This document shows positions 36,033-44,535 of a DNA stretch of 64,000 bases, one piece after another (positions within the stretch are counted from its first letter, which is position 1; every line of letters begins with the position of its first letter). The stretch is from Oscillospiraceae bacterium. Its GTDB lineage: Bacteria > Bacillota > Clostridia > Oscillospirales > Oscillospiraceae. The stretch spans positions 52,884-116,883 of the forward strand of contig JAFQZI010000093.1 in assembly GCA_017406005.1 (NCBI GenBank). Direction: 5' to 3'. The notes beneath the pieces are model-generated. The model worked only from the letters and a program-made list of their open reading frames with translations, did no database searches and had not been told where the DNA came from. The position numbers and the translations under genes are program-made.

Positions 36033-37172
36033 ATGTGGATAGTTTATCTTATTTGTTTGATTCCGATGTTAGCAACTGTATATAAAATGAAAGAACTGGG
36101 TTATTCTCAAGCCACATCAAATGTGACCGGGATAGTAGTTGAGATAGCTGTGATTGGTTTTGTCGTTGCTTTAACGAAGCTGATAGGGCGAATAAAAAAC
36201 AAAAAATCGAATACAGCAAAAACGAATATTTCAGGTGAAACGCAATCAGATATTCAAAACAAAAAACAGGAGCCAACATCTGCGGCAGGATCAAAGCCAG
36301 TAGTAAAGGGACCATTGCTGGTATACTTTGACATTGACAAACTTGGTAACGGGGCATATGGCCTTGCAGCTGGAAAGACTGTTGCTCAGGCAATTCCTGC
36401 TTCCATGTTAGAGGGGATAGTAATATATAGCGGTGATTCCCAGGCTGCGCTTCATGGAACAGCGAACGAATACGTGGTTTGCATGACAGGAAGGGACGCA
36501 ATATTAGATGCGGTGGAAGAACGCTTACAATCAGATAAAAGTATGAAAACATTACTCTCTTCAACGGGCATCAAAAGAGGACAACACAACGAGCCGTTGG
36601 TTATAGATGGTACAGTGCAAAGCGGAACACTCACTGATCCCCCGGGAAGAAGCACCAGCTTTTGCGGAGTTGGAATCAGAAATACCTGGGAGAAACAAAA
36701 GGAAAATGTGAATCACGAATCAGCCGTAATAAAAATCCCTGAAAGTGCGACACCATACAAGTGGACCGGTGACGCAGAAAAGATGCTTGCGGCAATTCCA
36801 AAAACATGGGGGGTGGAGATCGAAGCCTATACAATAAATGAAACTGACGCAATGGTAATGGAGCAACAATCTCCTATGGATAAGAATATTCGCACAGAAC
36901 AGGCTCAATATGCAGTTGAACAGTCATCTAACAGCATTTTTTGGCATGAGTATGGGGCGTGGGTGGATTTCAAGTACGCAAAATTCCTTTATAAAGATAA
37001 ATTATATTATATCAATGTCTCTCCTACGGTTAAACTAACACAGACCATGTACGATCGGAAGGGAGATCTGAACAACATGGCAAAAATCCTAATCTGCTTT
37101 GCCGCGCAAGCGGGAGTAAACCGAAATTTACTTCTATTTGTCCTAAAGGGAGAGCTGCACGATCAGACATAA
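36033..37172 (+). CDS. uncharacterised membrane-anchored protein
   Basis: A 379-residue protein not recognised. ATG at 36033 has GAGGGGAG 11 bases upstream. Two hydrophobic segments at about residues 2-17 and 33-48 are followed by a basic stretch (RIKNKKSN), a polar linker and a larger domain with GPLLVYFDIDKLGNGAYGLA and IVIYSGDSQAALHGTANEYV. The first segment of that domain suggests a compact alpha/beta fold. The C-terminal half contains WGVEIEAYTINETDAM and ends LKGELHDQT. The large domain is probably cytoplasmic. It is AT-rich compared with the zinc-ribbon genes that follow. Confidence 0.6.
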   Translation: MWIVYLICLIPMLATVYKMKELGYSQATSNVTGIVVEIAVIGFVVALTKLIGRIKNKKSNTAKTNISGETQSDIQNKKQEPTSAAGSKPVVKGPLLVYFDIDKLGNGAYGLAAGKTVAQAIPASMLEGIVIYSGDSQAALHGTANEYVVCMTGRDAILDAVEERLQSDKSMKTLLSSTGIKRGQHNEPLVIDGTVQSGTLTDPPGRSTSFCGVGIRNTWEKQKENVNHESAVIKIPESATPYKWTGDAEKMLAAIPKTWGVEIEAYTINETDAMVMEQQSPMDKNIRTEQAQYAVEQSSNSIFWHEYGAWVDFKYAKFLYKDKLYYINVSPTVKLTQTMYDRKGDLNNMAKILICFAAQAGVNRNLLLFVLKGELHDQT

Positions 37173-37197
37173 AACAATTATATGCCCTACCATGTGA

Positions 37198-37320
37198 CAG
37201 CGTTATTATATTGATGAAATCTGCGCTGAATTCACACCCGACGGTATGATGATTATGAAGATTTCTGACGGATACAGCAAAGAACAGCGCACCACTCCCT
37301 CATTACTATTTACACCATAA
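37198..37320 (+). other. non-coding stretch with a possible gene remnant
   Basis: Between two genes one frame is open from a stop at 37195 to TAA at 37320 and reads QRYYIDEICAEFTPDG... with coding-like composition. It has no start with a ribosome site. It may be the degraded end of an older gene; the hairpin described separately covers its 3' end. Confidence 0.25.
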
Positions 37321-37333
37321 AGCGGGGGAGTGG
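37292..37333 (+). promoter_or_regulatory. CCACTCCC hairpin before a zinc-ribbon gene, copy 1
   Basis: CCACTCCC (37292-37299) pairs with GGGAGTGG (37326-37333) across a 26-base loop, followed by CC. A closely related hairpin lies at 40262-40295, also just upstream of an MKK-type zinc-ribbon gene. No T-tract follows, so it is not a standard terminator; an RNA processing or translation element is possible. Confidence 0.5.
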
Positions 37334-37356
37334 CCATGAATAAGAAAGGAAAGACT

Positions 37357-38490
37357 ATGAAAAAACTGATTTCGATTTTGCTGTGTGTTCTGCTTTTGGC
37401 GGGCATGACAGCAGGGATTGCCTCGGCAGAGAATGCGTTTTGCCCAAACTGCGGAGAAGAATACCCCGCCGGAGAAGGCTATGCCTTCTGCCCGAACTGC
37501 GGAGAGCCACTGGCAAAGGAAGACGAGTACGACTTTATGATCCCTATGGTTACGAAAGTAACGGACGAGGAAGAGTATGACCGGGTGCCGGAGGACGGGA
37601 ACTTTGACCTTACGGATTATGTGCTAAACCAGCTGGACAATTCCGTTTACCGGGAAACTTATGAAGCACTCGCCGGAGGAGAAATCGTTTCCATGGGCGG
37701 CTGGGGCACAACGGCCAAAGGCCTGCAGCAGACGCTGATAGATTTTGGACAGAAGCTCTCGGCAGACGGACAGGCAGGAGGGAAAACCTTTGAGGCTCTC
37801 CATGCTGTTCAGGACGCTTTCGGCGTGGAGCGGACAGACAAAGTTGACGGCGAAGCCTACTCACAGCTGCTTCTGCGCCTGCTGGTGCTCAAAGAGATGG
37901 ACGAGGATGAATACGGGGTGACAGAAAAGCTCTGCGATCTGCCCGGCGAACCGATCGACTATGATGAATGCAGCTATATGATGGCATGCGCAGATTACCT
38001 GAAAGGGAACTACTACAAAGCACAGGAACGGTTTGAATCCTGCTATTGGGGAGACTCGGAAGAGCGTGCAGAGAAATGTATGCAGCCCTGGCCGTCAACC
38101 GGGCAGCTCTGGAAAGACAGCAGCCTCGGAGCCGGAACCCAGCTGACCATCACAGTGAATGGGGAACCGGATGTCGGTATGCATGTCAAAATCTATACGG
38201 AGAGCGGAAAGCTGGCTGCCATGCTGTTTATCGGAGGATCGGGCAGTGCTTCGACATGGCTTCCGGGAGGAACCTATACGATCAAGGACGGCACGGGAAG
38301 AGACTGGTACGGCCAGGAAGATTCCTTCGGGTATTACGGCAATTATGAAGTGATGACCTTTGACGATTACGGAACGACGGAGGTTGAACTGAAGGCAGGT
38401 TATTCCTACACGATCACCATAAACGTGCAGAACGCTTCTCCCGATGCATCCAATGTGGGAAGCATGTATGATTCCTATGAGGACTTCTGA
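37357..38490 (+). CDS. secreted zinc-ribbon protein with peptidoglycan-binding-like domain
   Basis: The start at 37357 (MKKLISILLC) has AAGGA upstream; a GTG and an ATG further upstream lie in frame. 377 residues. Signal peptide ending IASA, then at once two CxxCG pairs (FCPNCGEE and FCPNCGEP, residues about 24-50). A domain around residues 105-165 with DGQAGGKTFEALHAVQDAFG resembles PG_binding_1 repeats (LQ...DG..G..T...). A TPR-like ACADYLKGNYYKAQERF follows. The beta-rich C-terminus has LTITVNGEPDVGMHVKIYT and closes with SYTITINVQ. Likely extracytoplasmic. Confidence 0.75.
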   Translation: MKKLISILLCVLLLAGMTAGIASAENAFCPNCGEEYPAGEGYAFCPNCGEPLAKEDEYDFMIPMVTKVTDEEEYDRVPEDGNFDLTDYVLNQLDNSVYRETYEALAGGEIVSMGGWGTTAKGLQQTLIDFGQKLSADGQAGGKTFEALHAVQDAFGVERTDKVDGEAYSQLLLRLLVLKEMDEDEYGVTEKLCDLPGEPIDYDECSYMMACADYLKGNYYKAQERFESCYWGDSEERAEKCMQPWPSTGQLWKDSSLGAGTQLTITVNGEPDVGMHVKIYTESGKLAAMLFIGGSGSASTWLPGGTYTIKDGTGRDWYGQEDSFGYYGNYEVMTFDDYGTTEVELKAGYSYTITINVQNASPDASNVGSMYDSYEDF

Positions 38491-38539
38491 GACATAAAAC
38501 AAGAAATCAAAAAACAAAAAACAGAAAGGACAAATCAAG

Positions 38540-39274
38540 ATGAAAAAAATGATCGCATTGCTCCTCTGCACAGTCCTGCTGGCAGGGATGACGGTATGCT
38601 TCGCAGATTCTAACACATGGACCTGTGAGAGCTGCGGAAGAGAAAGCAGCGGGAAATTCTGCCCATACTGCGGAGCGGCAAAACCGGAAGAGGAAATCTT
38701 CCCGGAGGCACCGGCCGGAACCTTCTCTATTCGCAACGGTATCCGCTGGAGCATGAGCGGCTATGAAGTGGAGACAAGAGAAGAGCATCTGAAAGGCGTT
38801 GACGACGAGAGCAGGTATTATTCCTACGACCCGGAATATGACAGAATGACGTACCTGTCGTATTATTCGAGCGAAAAGAAAGTGAGCATCTTCCCCGCAA
38901 GCCTGAATTACCGCTTCTGCAGAGATAAGCTTTTCCTCGTTGGTTACACCGTCGAAATGTATGACATAGAGCTGGATTATACCTTTCTTGAAACAGCAGC
39001 TTACCTGCGGAATGCGATGGCTGCAAAATATGGAGAAGGGCGTGATCTTTCCCCGGAGGAAAGAGAGCAGCTCGGCTATGTGATGATCTTAGGGGATTAT
39101 TCCTATTATGAAGAGGATATCTCCAAACTCACCGTCTGGGATCTCCCGGAGGACACGAAAGCCGTGCTCGCAGAGAGCTTTTATGAGGGAACCTGCAGGC
39201 TTATCTTCTATCATTATGACACCATGCTCAACGGCCTGCCGGAAGACAGTGCCTACAACACCAACGGACTTTGA
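38540..39274 (+). CDS. secreted zinc-ribbon protein, short form
   Basis: A 244-residue protein; ATG at 38540 follows AGAAAGGA. Signal peptide (MKKMIALLLCTVLLAGMTVCFA) then a four-cysteine ribbon CESCGRESSGKFCPYCG at about residues 30-46. The remaining domain has IRNGIRWSMSGYEVET, near 65, and YTFLETAAYLRNAMAAKYGEG, near 155. The latter stretch resembles domains that track a chain of similar exported proteins, including the product of 60247-60927, which also opens with RGIEWGTAYNEV. Function is unknown. It follows the previous zinc-ribbon gene by 49 bases and may share its transcript. Confidence 0.72.
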   Translation: MKKMIALLLCTVLLAGMTVCFADSNTWTCESCGRESSGKFCPYCGAAKPEEEIFPEAPAGTFSIRNGIRWSMSGYEVETREEHLKGVDDESRYYSYDPEYDRMTYLSYYSSEKKVSIFPASLNYRFCRDKLFLVGYTVEMYDIELDYTFLETAAYLRNAMAAKYGEGRDLSPEEREQLGYVMILGDYSYYEEDISKLTVWDLPEDTKAVLAESFYEGTCRLIFYHYDTMLNGLPEDSAYNTNGL

Positions 39275-39292
39275 TTCTCTCTGTAAAAAAAC

Positions 39293-39321
39293 TTGAACAC
39301 AAACATTTTGTCACTTATAAT
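39293..39321 (+). promoter_or_regulatory. sigma-A promoter before the PepSY/SSENTF-domain gene
   Basis: TTGAAC (39293-39298) and TATAAT (39316-39321) with a 17-base spacer. The start codon is 35 bases downstream with AAAGGAAGG between. Confidence 0.82.
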
Positions 39322-39355
39322 ATGAAATACAAAATATGAAAGGAAGGTCCCGATT

Positions 39356-40225
39356 ATGAAAAAACTGTTCACATTACTCCTCGTGCTCTGCATCCTTCTG
39401 CCGGCAGCGGCAATAGCGGAAGCCATCGGCCCGGAAGAAGCCATCGACTGTGCTTTTGATGAATGCCCCATTGATATTATGCTTGCAGAGGGAATCAAAG
39501 TGTCCCAGACAGGCGGGAACTGGAAAATCTCCTTTGGATCAAAATACGGAGATTTCAGCTATCTGGTTGACGGATCAACCGGAGAAATCCTTGAAAAAAC
39601 CGAGCCTGAAATCGATGAGAAGCCTTCAGACCCGGCATCGGATGCTATCAGCGCCTGCTTTGATGCTCTGGACGGATATGACGGAAAAGCAGAAAACATC
39701 AAGCTCAGCATGAAAACCATCGACGGAGAACAGAACGTCGCCGTGACATTTGACTGGAACGGGAAAGCATATGACATGCTCTACAACACAGTGACCGGAG
39801 AAGTAATAGACAATACAGAGGAAACAGAAGAGTCATATTATGTGATCGGATCCAGTGAAAACACATTTGAGGGTCTGCACAAGAGAATGTGCATCAATCT
39901 CGACCTGAAAGCCAACCCGATCCCGGAACCGGATGAGGATATGGGAGCATTTGGTTCGGAAACTCTGCATGTAAAAGTGCTGAAGGATGATTCTGAATCT
40001 TATGAATATATTGGATATTGCCGTGGCTGGGACGGAAAAGACCGTTATATCTGTTGGGCATGGACGGGATTACACGAGGATGGCTCTACCATTGGCATGC
40101 TTGTCTTCTATACGCCGGATGGGAAGTATCTTGGAAATATTCAGAGGGATCTTTCTGCCGGAACATCAACATCTTCTCACAACAGTCCTTATTACGTCCC
40201 CGGCGAACCGATCAATAAGAGATAA
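39356..40225 (+). CDS. secreted PepSY-like protein with SSENTF/GLH C-terminal domain
   Basis: A 289-residue exported protein; signal peptide MKKLFTLLLVLCILLPAAAIA. Two PepSY-like units follow, ending YLVDGSTGEILEK (near 80) and MLYNTVTGEVIDN (near 150). From about residue 160 it has the domain GSSENTFEGLHKRMCINLDL...TGLHEDGSTIG...DGKYLGNIQRD...YVPGEPINK. The same domain ends the 40339-41649 protein, at high similarity. It lacks the zinc ribbon of its neighbours. PepSY units are often inhibitory or protective domains; role here unknown. Confidence 0.75.
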   Translation: MKKLFTLLLVLCILLPAAAIAEAIGPEEAIDCAFDECPIDIMLAEGIKVSQTGGNWKISFGSKYGDFSYLVDGSTGEILEKTEPEIDEKPSDPASDAISACFDALDGYDGKAENIKLSMKTIDGEQNVAVTFDWNGKAYDMLYNTVTGEVIDNTEETEESYYVIGSSENTFEGLHKRMCINLDLKANPIPEPDEDMGAFGSETLHVKVLKDDSESYEYIGYCRGWDGKDRYICWAWTGLHEDGSTIGMLVFYTPDGKYLGNIQRDLSAGTSTSSHNSPYYVPGEPINKR

Positions 40226-40261
40226 AACGATATCAGAGCACTCCCCCATACACCCATTCAT

Positions 40262-40295
40262 CCACTCCCCTACACATTATAGAACAGGGGAGTGG
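40262..40295 (+). promoter_or_regulatory. CCACTCCCCT hairpin before a zinc-ribbon gene, copy 2
   Basis: CCACTCCCCT (40262-40271) pairs perfectly with AGGGGAGTGG (40286-40295), a 10-bp stem with a 14-base loop, followed by CCTTGT, not by a T-run. It matches the element at 37292-37333 in stem sequence and in position before an MKK-type gene. Confidence 0.55.
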
Positions 40296-40338
40296 CCTTG
40301 TATCTAAAGCATTCAGATGAAATAGAAAGGACAGAGTA

Positions 40339-41649
40339 ATGAAGAGAGTAATCGCAATCCTTTTGTGCATCGTCATTCTGGCGGTAATGACGGCAGGCAT
40401 CGCTACAGCAGAGAGCCGATTCTGCCCATACTGCGGGCAGGAATATCCTGCCGAGCAGGGCTATGCCTTCTGCCCAAATTGCGGGAAAGCGTTGCCTCAG
40501 GCTGAATCTAACCAAAGCGCAGAGACAAAACAGCAGGCGAACAGCGAAGCTGTAGCAGTAGGGGATGTCGTAACATTCGGCAAATATGAACAGGATAATG
40601 ATAAAGCCAACGGAGCGGAAGGAATTGAATGGATCGTTCTGGATATTCAGGGCGAGAAGGCGCTGCTGCTCAGCAAGTACGGACTGAACTGCAAAACATA
40701 CTATAAAACCCAATCTCCTGTAACATGGGAAACATCTGACCTGAGAACTTGGCTGAACGGAGAATTCTTCGATTCGGCGTTTACTGAAGATGAGCAGGTG
40801 AGAATCCTGACTGAAAATGTAACAGCAGACAAAAATCCCGAACACAATACCGATTCCGGAAATGACACTAGGGATAATGTTTTCCTTCTATCAGGCGTGG
40901 AAGTTAATCGGTATCTGACCGAAGAAACGGCAAAGTGCAGAGCAACGGCATATGCATTTGCAGAAGGCGCATCTTCCGGGAAAAACGGCTGTTCCTGGTG
41001 GTTCCTGCGTACTCCAGGCTCAGACCAGAAAATGGTTATGATTGTAAAGCCGGACGGGACGATGAATACGGGAGGCGCGGTATCCGACGGAAAAGGGGCG
41101 CTTGGTGTCAACCGCCCGGCAATATGGATTGATCTCAGCAACTGGGAAACTTATGAACAGCCTCCAGCACCAGAAAGCTCTGCAGATAGCGATCAAACAG
41201 CTCCGGCTCCTGAAAAAGAGACCCTTCCCACTACCAACGCTGAAGCAGCAGATTCTCCATATCTGATCGGATCCAGTGAAAACACCTTTGCCGGGTTGCA
41301 CCAGAGAATGTGCGTTAATCTTGATCTGAAAGCAAATCCGATTCCGAAACCGGATGAAAAGCTGTCAACCTACGGAACCGGTGATTATGAATACGTTAAA
41401 GTACTGAAAGACGACAGCAGGAGCTATGAGTTCATTGGCTATGTGCGGGGAGTGACCGGCGAAGATCGGTATATTATCTGGAGCTGGACAGGCCTGCATG
41501 AGGACGGATCCACCATCAATCAGACAGTCTATTACATGCTTGACGGCAAGTATCTCGGCAACATTCAGCGTGACCGCACGGCGGGAACATCCACTTCCTC
41601 TAGCCGCTGCCCGTACTACGTCCCCGGCGAACCGATCAATAAGAAGTGA
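40339..41649 (+). CDS. secreted zinc-ribbon / DUF6273 / SSENTF-GLH protein
   Basis: A 436-residue protein; ATG at 40339 follows AGAAAGGA. Signal peptide ending GIATA, then zinc ribbon CPYCGQEYPAEQGYAFCPNCG at about residues 29-50. A DUF6273 domain spans about 75-270: VTFGKYEQDND, GIEWIVLD, WLNGEFFDSAFTEDEQ, WWFLRTPG, VNRPAIWIDL. A Pro/Ser linker leads to the C-terminal domain shared with the preceding gene (residues about 308-436). It is probably the intact form of the gene family whose pieces are found separately at 42505-43365 and 43440-43594. Confidence 0.78.
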   Translation: MKRVIAILLCIVILAVMTAGIATAESRFCPYCGQEYPAEQGYAFCPNCGKALPQAESNQSAETKQQANSEAVAVGDVVTFGKYEQDNDKANGAEGIEWIVLDIQGEKALLLSKYGLNCKTYYKTQSPVTWETSDLRTWLNGEFFDSAFTEDEQVRILTENVTADKNPEHNTDSGNDTRDNVFLLSGVEVNRYLTEETAKCRATAYAFAEGASSGKNGCSWWFLRTPGSDQKMVMIVKPDGTMNTGGAVSDGKGALGVNRPAIWIDLSNWETYEQPPAPESSADSDQTAPAPEKETLPTTNAEAADSPYLIGSSENTFAGLHQRMCVNLDLKANPIPKPDEKLSTYGTGDYEYVKVLKDDSRSYEFIGYVRGVTGEDRYIIWSWTGLHEDGSTINQTVYYMLDGKYLGNIQRDRTAGTSTSSSRCPYYVPGEPINKK

Positions 41650-41654
41650 GTTTG

Positions 41655-41799
41655 AGGTGAAAATGGAGCCATCCGGTGAAAATGGGTGAAAATGGAAAAT
41701 TAAGCCCAAAAAGTATCCGCCTTTTCTTCTCGAAAAGTTCACAAAAACGGCAATTTTTGCAATCTTGCTCCAATTTCACCAAAATCACCATTTTCACCT
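41655..41799. repeat. cluster of direct and inverted GGTGAAAATGG units
   Basis: Three copies of GGTGAAAATGG start at 41656, 41675 and 41685, and inverted copies lie at 41770-41780 (CCAATTTCACC) and 41788-41798. AGGTGAAAATGGAGC (41655-41669) and GCTCCAATTTCACC (41767-41780) form the outer arms. The whole can fold into a long imperfect stem. It may be a miniature inverted-repeat element or a recombination scar downstream of the preceding gene. Confidence 0.6.
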
Positions 41800-41842
41800 G
41801 ATAGTTTTAAATAATCATTCTTTCAAATAAGGAAAACAGACT

Positions 41843-42454
41843 ATGGGAAAATGTATCAAATGCGGAAGAACAATCGCAGACAGTGAGGAAAGGTACTATG
41901 GTGTCATAGAGCGCCATTCCAACACCGGAGACGCCTCGCACGCCTCCACGACTATCTATAAGGCTATCGCATTGATCCGAATCGGAGTATGCCGTAACTG
42001 CAACCAATCTACAGGGAATGCGTCCGTCATGAAAAATGTCGGGATGTTTTTCGGAGGAGTTGCATTTACACTTATCGCAGGCTTGATCAGTAGAAAGGCC
42101 GATACAGATACTATCGGGGTATTTGGACTGGTTGGAATTCTCATGTTAATTTCCGGGTTAGTTGGTCTCATTCGGGATTTAATCCGGAAAAAGTCGAAAA
42201 CGAATGCATTTGAAACCTTGGCTATCGATGGGGAGCTGAAGCCAGAGTGGATTATCTGGCCATATACAGAAAAAAGCATTTCGTTTAATTCCGCGGTGAA
42301 TTTTCAAAACATAAACCGGCATCACTTCGAATACATTTATGTAGGGGAGAAAGAACTGCAGAAACCCGAAACCGAGAAAGGCAAAGAGAATTCCAAGGCA
42401 TACGCGATGGATGTCCTGAGAAGACAAGCGCGGGAACATCACATTTTCTCGTGA
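41843..42454 (+). CDS. membrane protein with N-terminal zinc-finger cysteines
   Basis: A 203-residue protein; ATG at 41843 has AAGGA upstream. CIKCG at residues 4-8 and CRNCN at about 52-56 give a treble-clef-like four-cysteine site. Two membrane segments follow (VGMFFGGVAFTLIAGLI and VFGLVGILMLISGLVGLI), then a basic RKKSK stretch and a polar C-terminal part. The finger is before the membrane segments with no signal peptide, so it is cytoplasmic. The plan is the same as in the 43613-44452 protein, although sequence similarity is low. Function unknown. Confidence 0.7.
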   Translation: MGKCIKCGRTIADSEERYYGVIERHSNTGDASHASTTIYKAIALIRIGVCRNCNQSTGNASVMKNVGMFFGGVAFTLIAGLISRKADTDTIGVFGLVGILMLISGLVGLIRDLIRKKSKTNAFETLAIDGELKPEWIIWPYTEKSISFNSAVNFQNINRHHFEYIYVGEKELQKPETEKGKENSKAYAMDVLRRQAREHHIFS

Positions 42455-42504
42455 TTTAAACTAAGAGATATTTATGGCTGTCAACTGGGAAGGAGGCAAG
42501 ATAT

Positions 42505-43365
42505 ATGGGACTGTTCAAACCAGTATATTACACAAAGAATTCAAATAAAATTGAGAACACAACAATGAAGAAACTGATCCTGCTTCTTTTATGCGCCGTG
42601 CTGCTGGCAGGGATTGCCGGCACTGCTATGGCGGAAGGCAGGTTCTGCCCCTGGTGCGGGCAGGAATATGATGCTGGTTTGGGCTTTGCCTTCTGCCCGA
42701 ACTGCGGAAGGGAACTGCCCAAAACCGAAACTTTACAGCCTGCAAAAGAACAGGAGACCAGCAGTGCTGTGTCCATCGGGGACATTGTACTGTTCGGCAG
42801 CTATGAGCAGGACAATGACACTGCCGACGGGAAGGAAGGAATCGAGTGGATCGTGCTGGATGTGCAGGAGGGAAAAGCCCTGCTGATCAGCAGATATGCT
42901 TTGGATTGCCAGCAATATAACAGCACCAAAACAGACATAACCTGGGAAGAATGCACGCTGCGAAGCTGGCTGAATGAGACGTTCCTGAATGAGGCGTTCA
43001 GTACGGAAGAGCAGGAGCGGATCCTGACATCCGAGGTGAGGGCGGAAAAAAATCCGGACTACAGCACGAATCCCGGGAATGACACGATGGATAAAGTTTT
43101 TCTTCTTTCGGTTAATGAAGCAAATCAGTATTTCACTTCCGACTCTGCAAGAGTGTGTAAGCCGACAGCATATGCAGAAGCGCAAGGAAGATGTTATGTC
43201 AACTCAGACGATGGAACCAGCTGGTGGTGGCTGCGGTCGCCCGGCCGCGAAGCTAACTGTGCTGCGGCTGTCTATTCTGATGGCTCCGTCGACAACTATG
43301 GCAACGGTGTCCGCAGCGTTGTTAATGCTGTTCGCCCCGCTTTATGGATCAATCTTGACGCCTGA
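42505..43365 (+). CDS. MGLF-leader plus signal peptide, zinc-ribbon, DUF6273 protein
   Basis: The ATG at 42505 has a near-perfect AAGGAGG 8 bases upstream and encodes MGLFKPVYYTKNSNK; the second ATG at 42565 opens a normal Sec signal (MKKLILLLLCAVLLAGIA) with only a weak ribosome site. So a 20-residue MGLF stub precedes the signal peptide in frame. Then come the zinc ribbon (CPWCGQEYD...FCPNCG) and DUF6273 (VLFGSYEQDND, GIEWIVLDV, WLNETFLNEAFSTEEQ, WWWLRSPG, VRPALWINL). It stops after DUF6273, but a remnant of the usual C-terminal domain lies 75 bases downstream. Whether translation starts at 42505 or 42565 is open. Confidence 0.75.
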   Translation: MGLFKPVYYTKNSNKIENTTMKKLILLLLCAVLLAGIAGTAMAEGRFCPWCGQEYDAGLGFAFCPNCGRELPKTETLQPAKEQETSSAVSIGDIVLFGSYEQDNDTADGKEGIEWIVLDVQEGKALLISRYALDCQQYNSTKTDITWEECTLRSWLNETFLNEAFSTEEQERILTSEVRAEKNPDYSTNPGNDTMDKVFLLSVNEANQYFTSDSARVCKPTAYAEAQGRCYVNSDDGTSWWWLRSPGREANCAAAVYSDGSVDNYGNGVRSVVNAVRPALWINLDA

Positions 43366-43439
43366 TTCTTCCAATCATTCATCATCCTCTCTGTGGTAGC
43401 GCCCTCCGGGAAGTTTGAAATAACCGGTCCCGGATCGGA

Positions 43440-43594
43440 CTGAGCGAGGACGGATCCACCATCAATCAGACCGTCTATTACACGCTCGACGGCAAGTATC
43501 TCGGCAACTTTCAGTGTGACCGCATGGCGGGTATTTCAACTGCTTCCAGCCGCTGCCCGCTCTACGGCCCCGGCGAGCCGATCACTAAAAAACA
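43440..43594 (+). pseudogene. detached fragment of the SSENTF/GLH C-terminal domain
   Basis: From 43446 one frame reads EDGSTINQTVYYTLDGKYLG, then FQCDRM and PLYGPGEPITKK. This matches the end of the 40339-41649 protein with near-identical DNA (about 41503-41645), but there is no start, no preceding domain and no stop at the expected place. The upstream DUF6273 gene probably once ran into it. A deletion or recombination between paralogues is the simplest explanation. Confidence 0.82.
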
Positions 43595-43612
43595 AGGAAA
43601 GGTGAAGTTCAC

Positions 43613-44452
43613 ATGGAAAATAAGAGTATCGACGCCACTTGTGTCATTTGTCACCAGAGTATAGGCAAACCTTATGAATGCGTTACGTTTTGCGAAACCA
43701 ATACTCCTTACAAGACGCGGCGGAAAGGCAGTACCCATTATAAAACATCGTATTCGTGTGTGCAGAAACACTCAGGATGCGTATGTGATGGATGTCGTAA
43801 GAGGTACAGGCTTTCAGCTATAAAACGCTGGGCGATCTTCCTGCTTATCAGTGCGGCTGTTTGCATTGTGCTGGGGTTGGCAGGGAATGCTATAGATGCA
43901 AAACTCCATCCTAATTTGTACGGTTTCGTAATGTTTCTATGGATTTGCAGCCTTCCTTTTCCGTTCGCGGCCTTGGTTGGCCTCATTGGTTGTCTGCCCG
44001 GTGATTACGGCTACAAAGCTTTGGGAGCCTATTATAACGAGCATAGCAGTGGAAACCGGATCAAGACGGTAAAGGCTGCAGAGAAGATGGGCCTTATAGG
44101 AACGAAAGCTGCAGGTCAACCGTCAACAGTAAATAGCGGACTAAACAATACCCTGCAACAGAAGGAAAGTAATGTTTTCAAACTTGCGGACACGGCGGAG
44201 CAGGAAGCGGCTGACAAGCCTTATACATTGGATCAGGGACTGAGCGAGCTGACGGAACTGTTCCGCAGCTATCCTCAGTTGGATCGGCAGAAGATACAGA
44301 CGGTAGGCCGGAAGACTTACAATGCGGAGATTCCGCTTGTCAGCGGCGTCGGCGGAATGCACCAGCTCTACCATATTTTCAAGAAAAGATTCCCAGCATA
44401 TGCATCGGAATTGTCCCGCATATGGGATGGCATCGGTGACTGGGCAGACTGA
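43613..44452 (+). CDS. membrane protein with N-terminal cysteine-rich finger
   Basis: A 279-residue protein; ATG at 43613, with AAGGAAAGG 10-15 bases upstream inside the neighbouring pseudogene fragment. The N-terminal 65 residues have CVICHQ, then a long loop and CVQKHSGCVCDGCRKRY, a likely zinc finger. Two membrane segments follow (WAIFLLISAAVCIVLGLAG and FVMFLWICSLPFPFAALVGLIG). The soluble C-terminus has LDQGLSELTELFRSYP and ends RIWDGIGDWAD. Architecture parallels the 41843-42454 protein. Function unknown. Confidence 0.68.
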   Translation: MENKSIDATCVICHQSIGKPYECVTFCETNTPYKTRRKGSTHYKTSYSCVQKHSGCVCDGCRKRYRLSAIKRWAIFLLISAAVCIVLGLAGNAIDAKLHPNLYGFVMFLWICSLPFPFAALVGLIGCLPGDYGYKALGAYYNEHSSGNRIKTVKAAEKMGLIGTKAAGQPSTVNSGLNNTLQQKESNVFKLADTAEQEAADKPYTLDQGLSELTELFRSYPQLDRQKIQTVGRKTYNAEIPLVSGVGGMHQLYHIFKKRFPAYASELSRIWDGIGDWAD

Positions 44453-44535
44453 TAACAGAAATTATATTTCACCACCAGGTATCATTTTCAATACCTGGTG
44501 ATGAAAATTGGCATTTTCATGGAGAGGAATATTGT

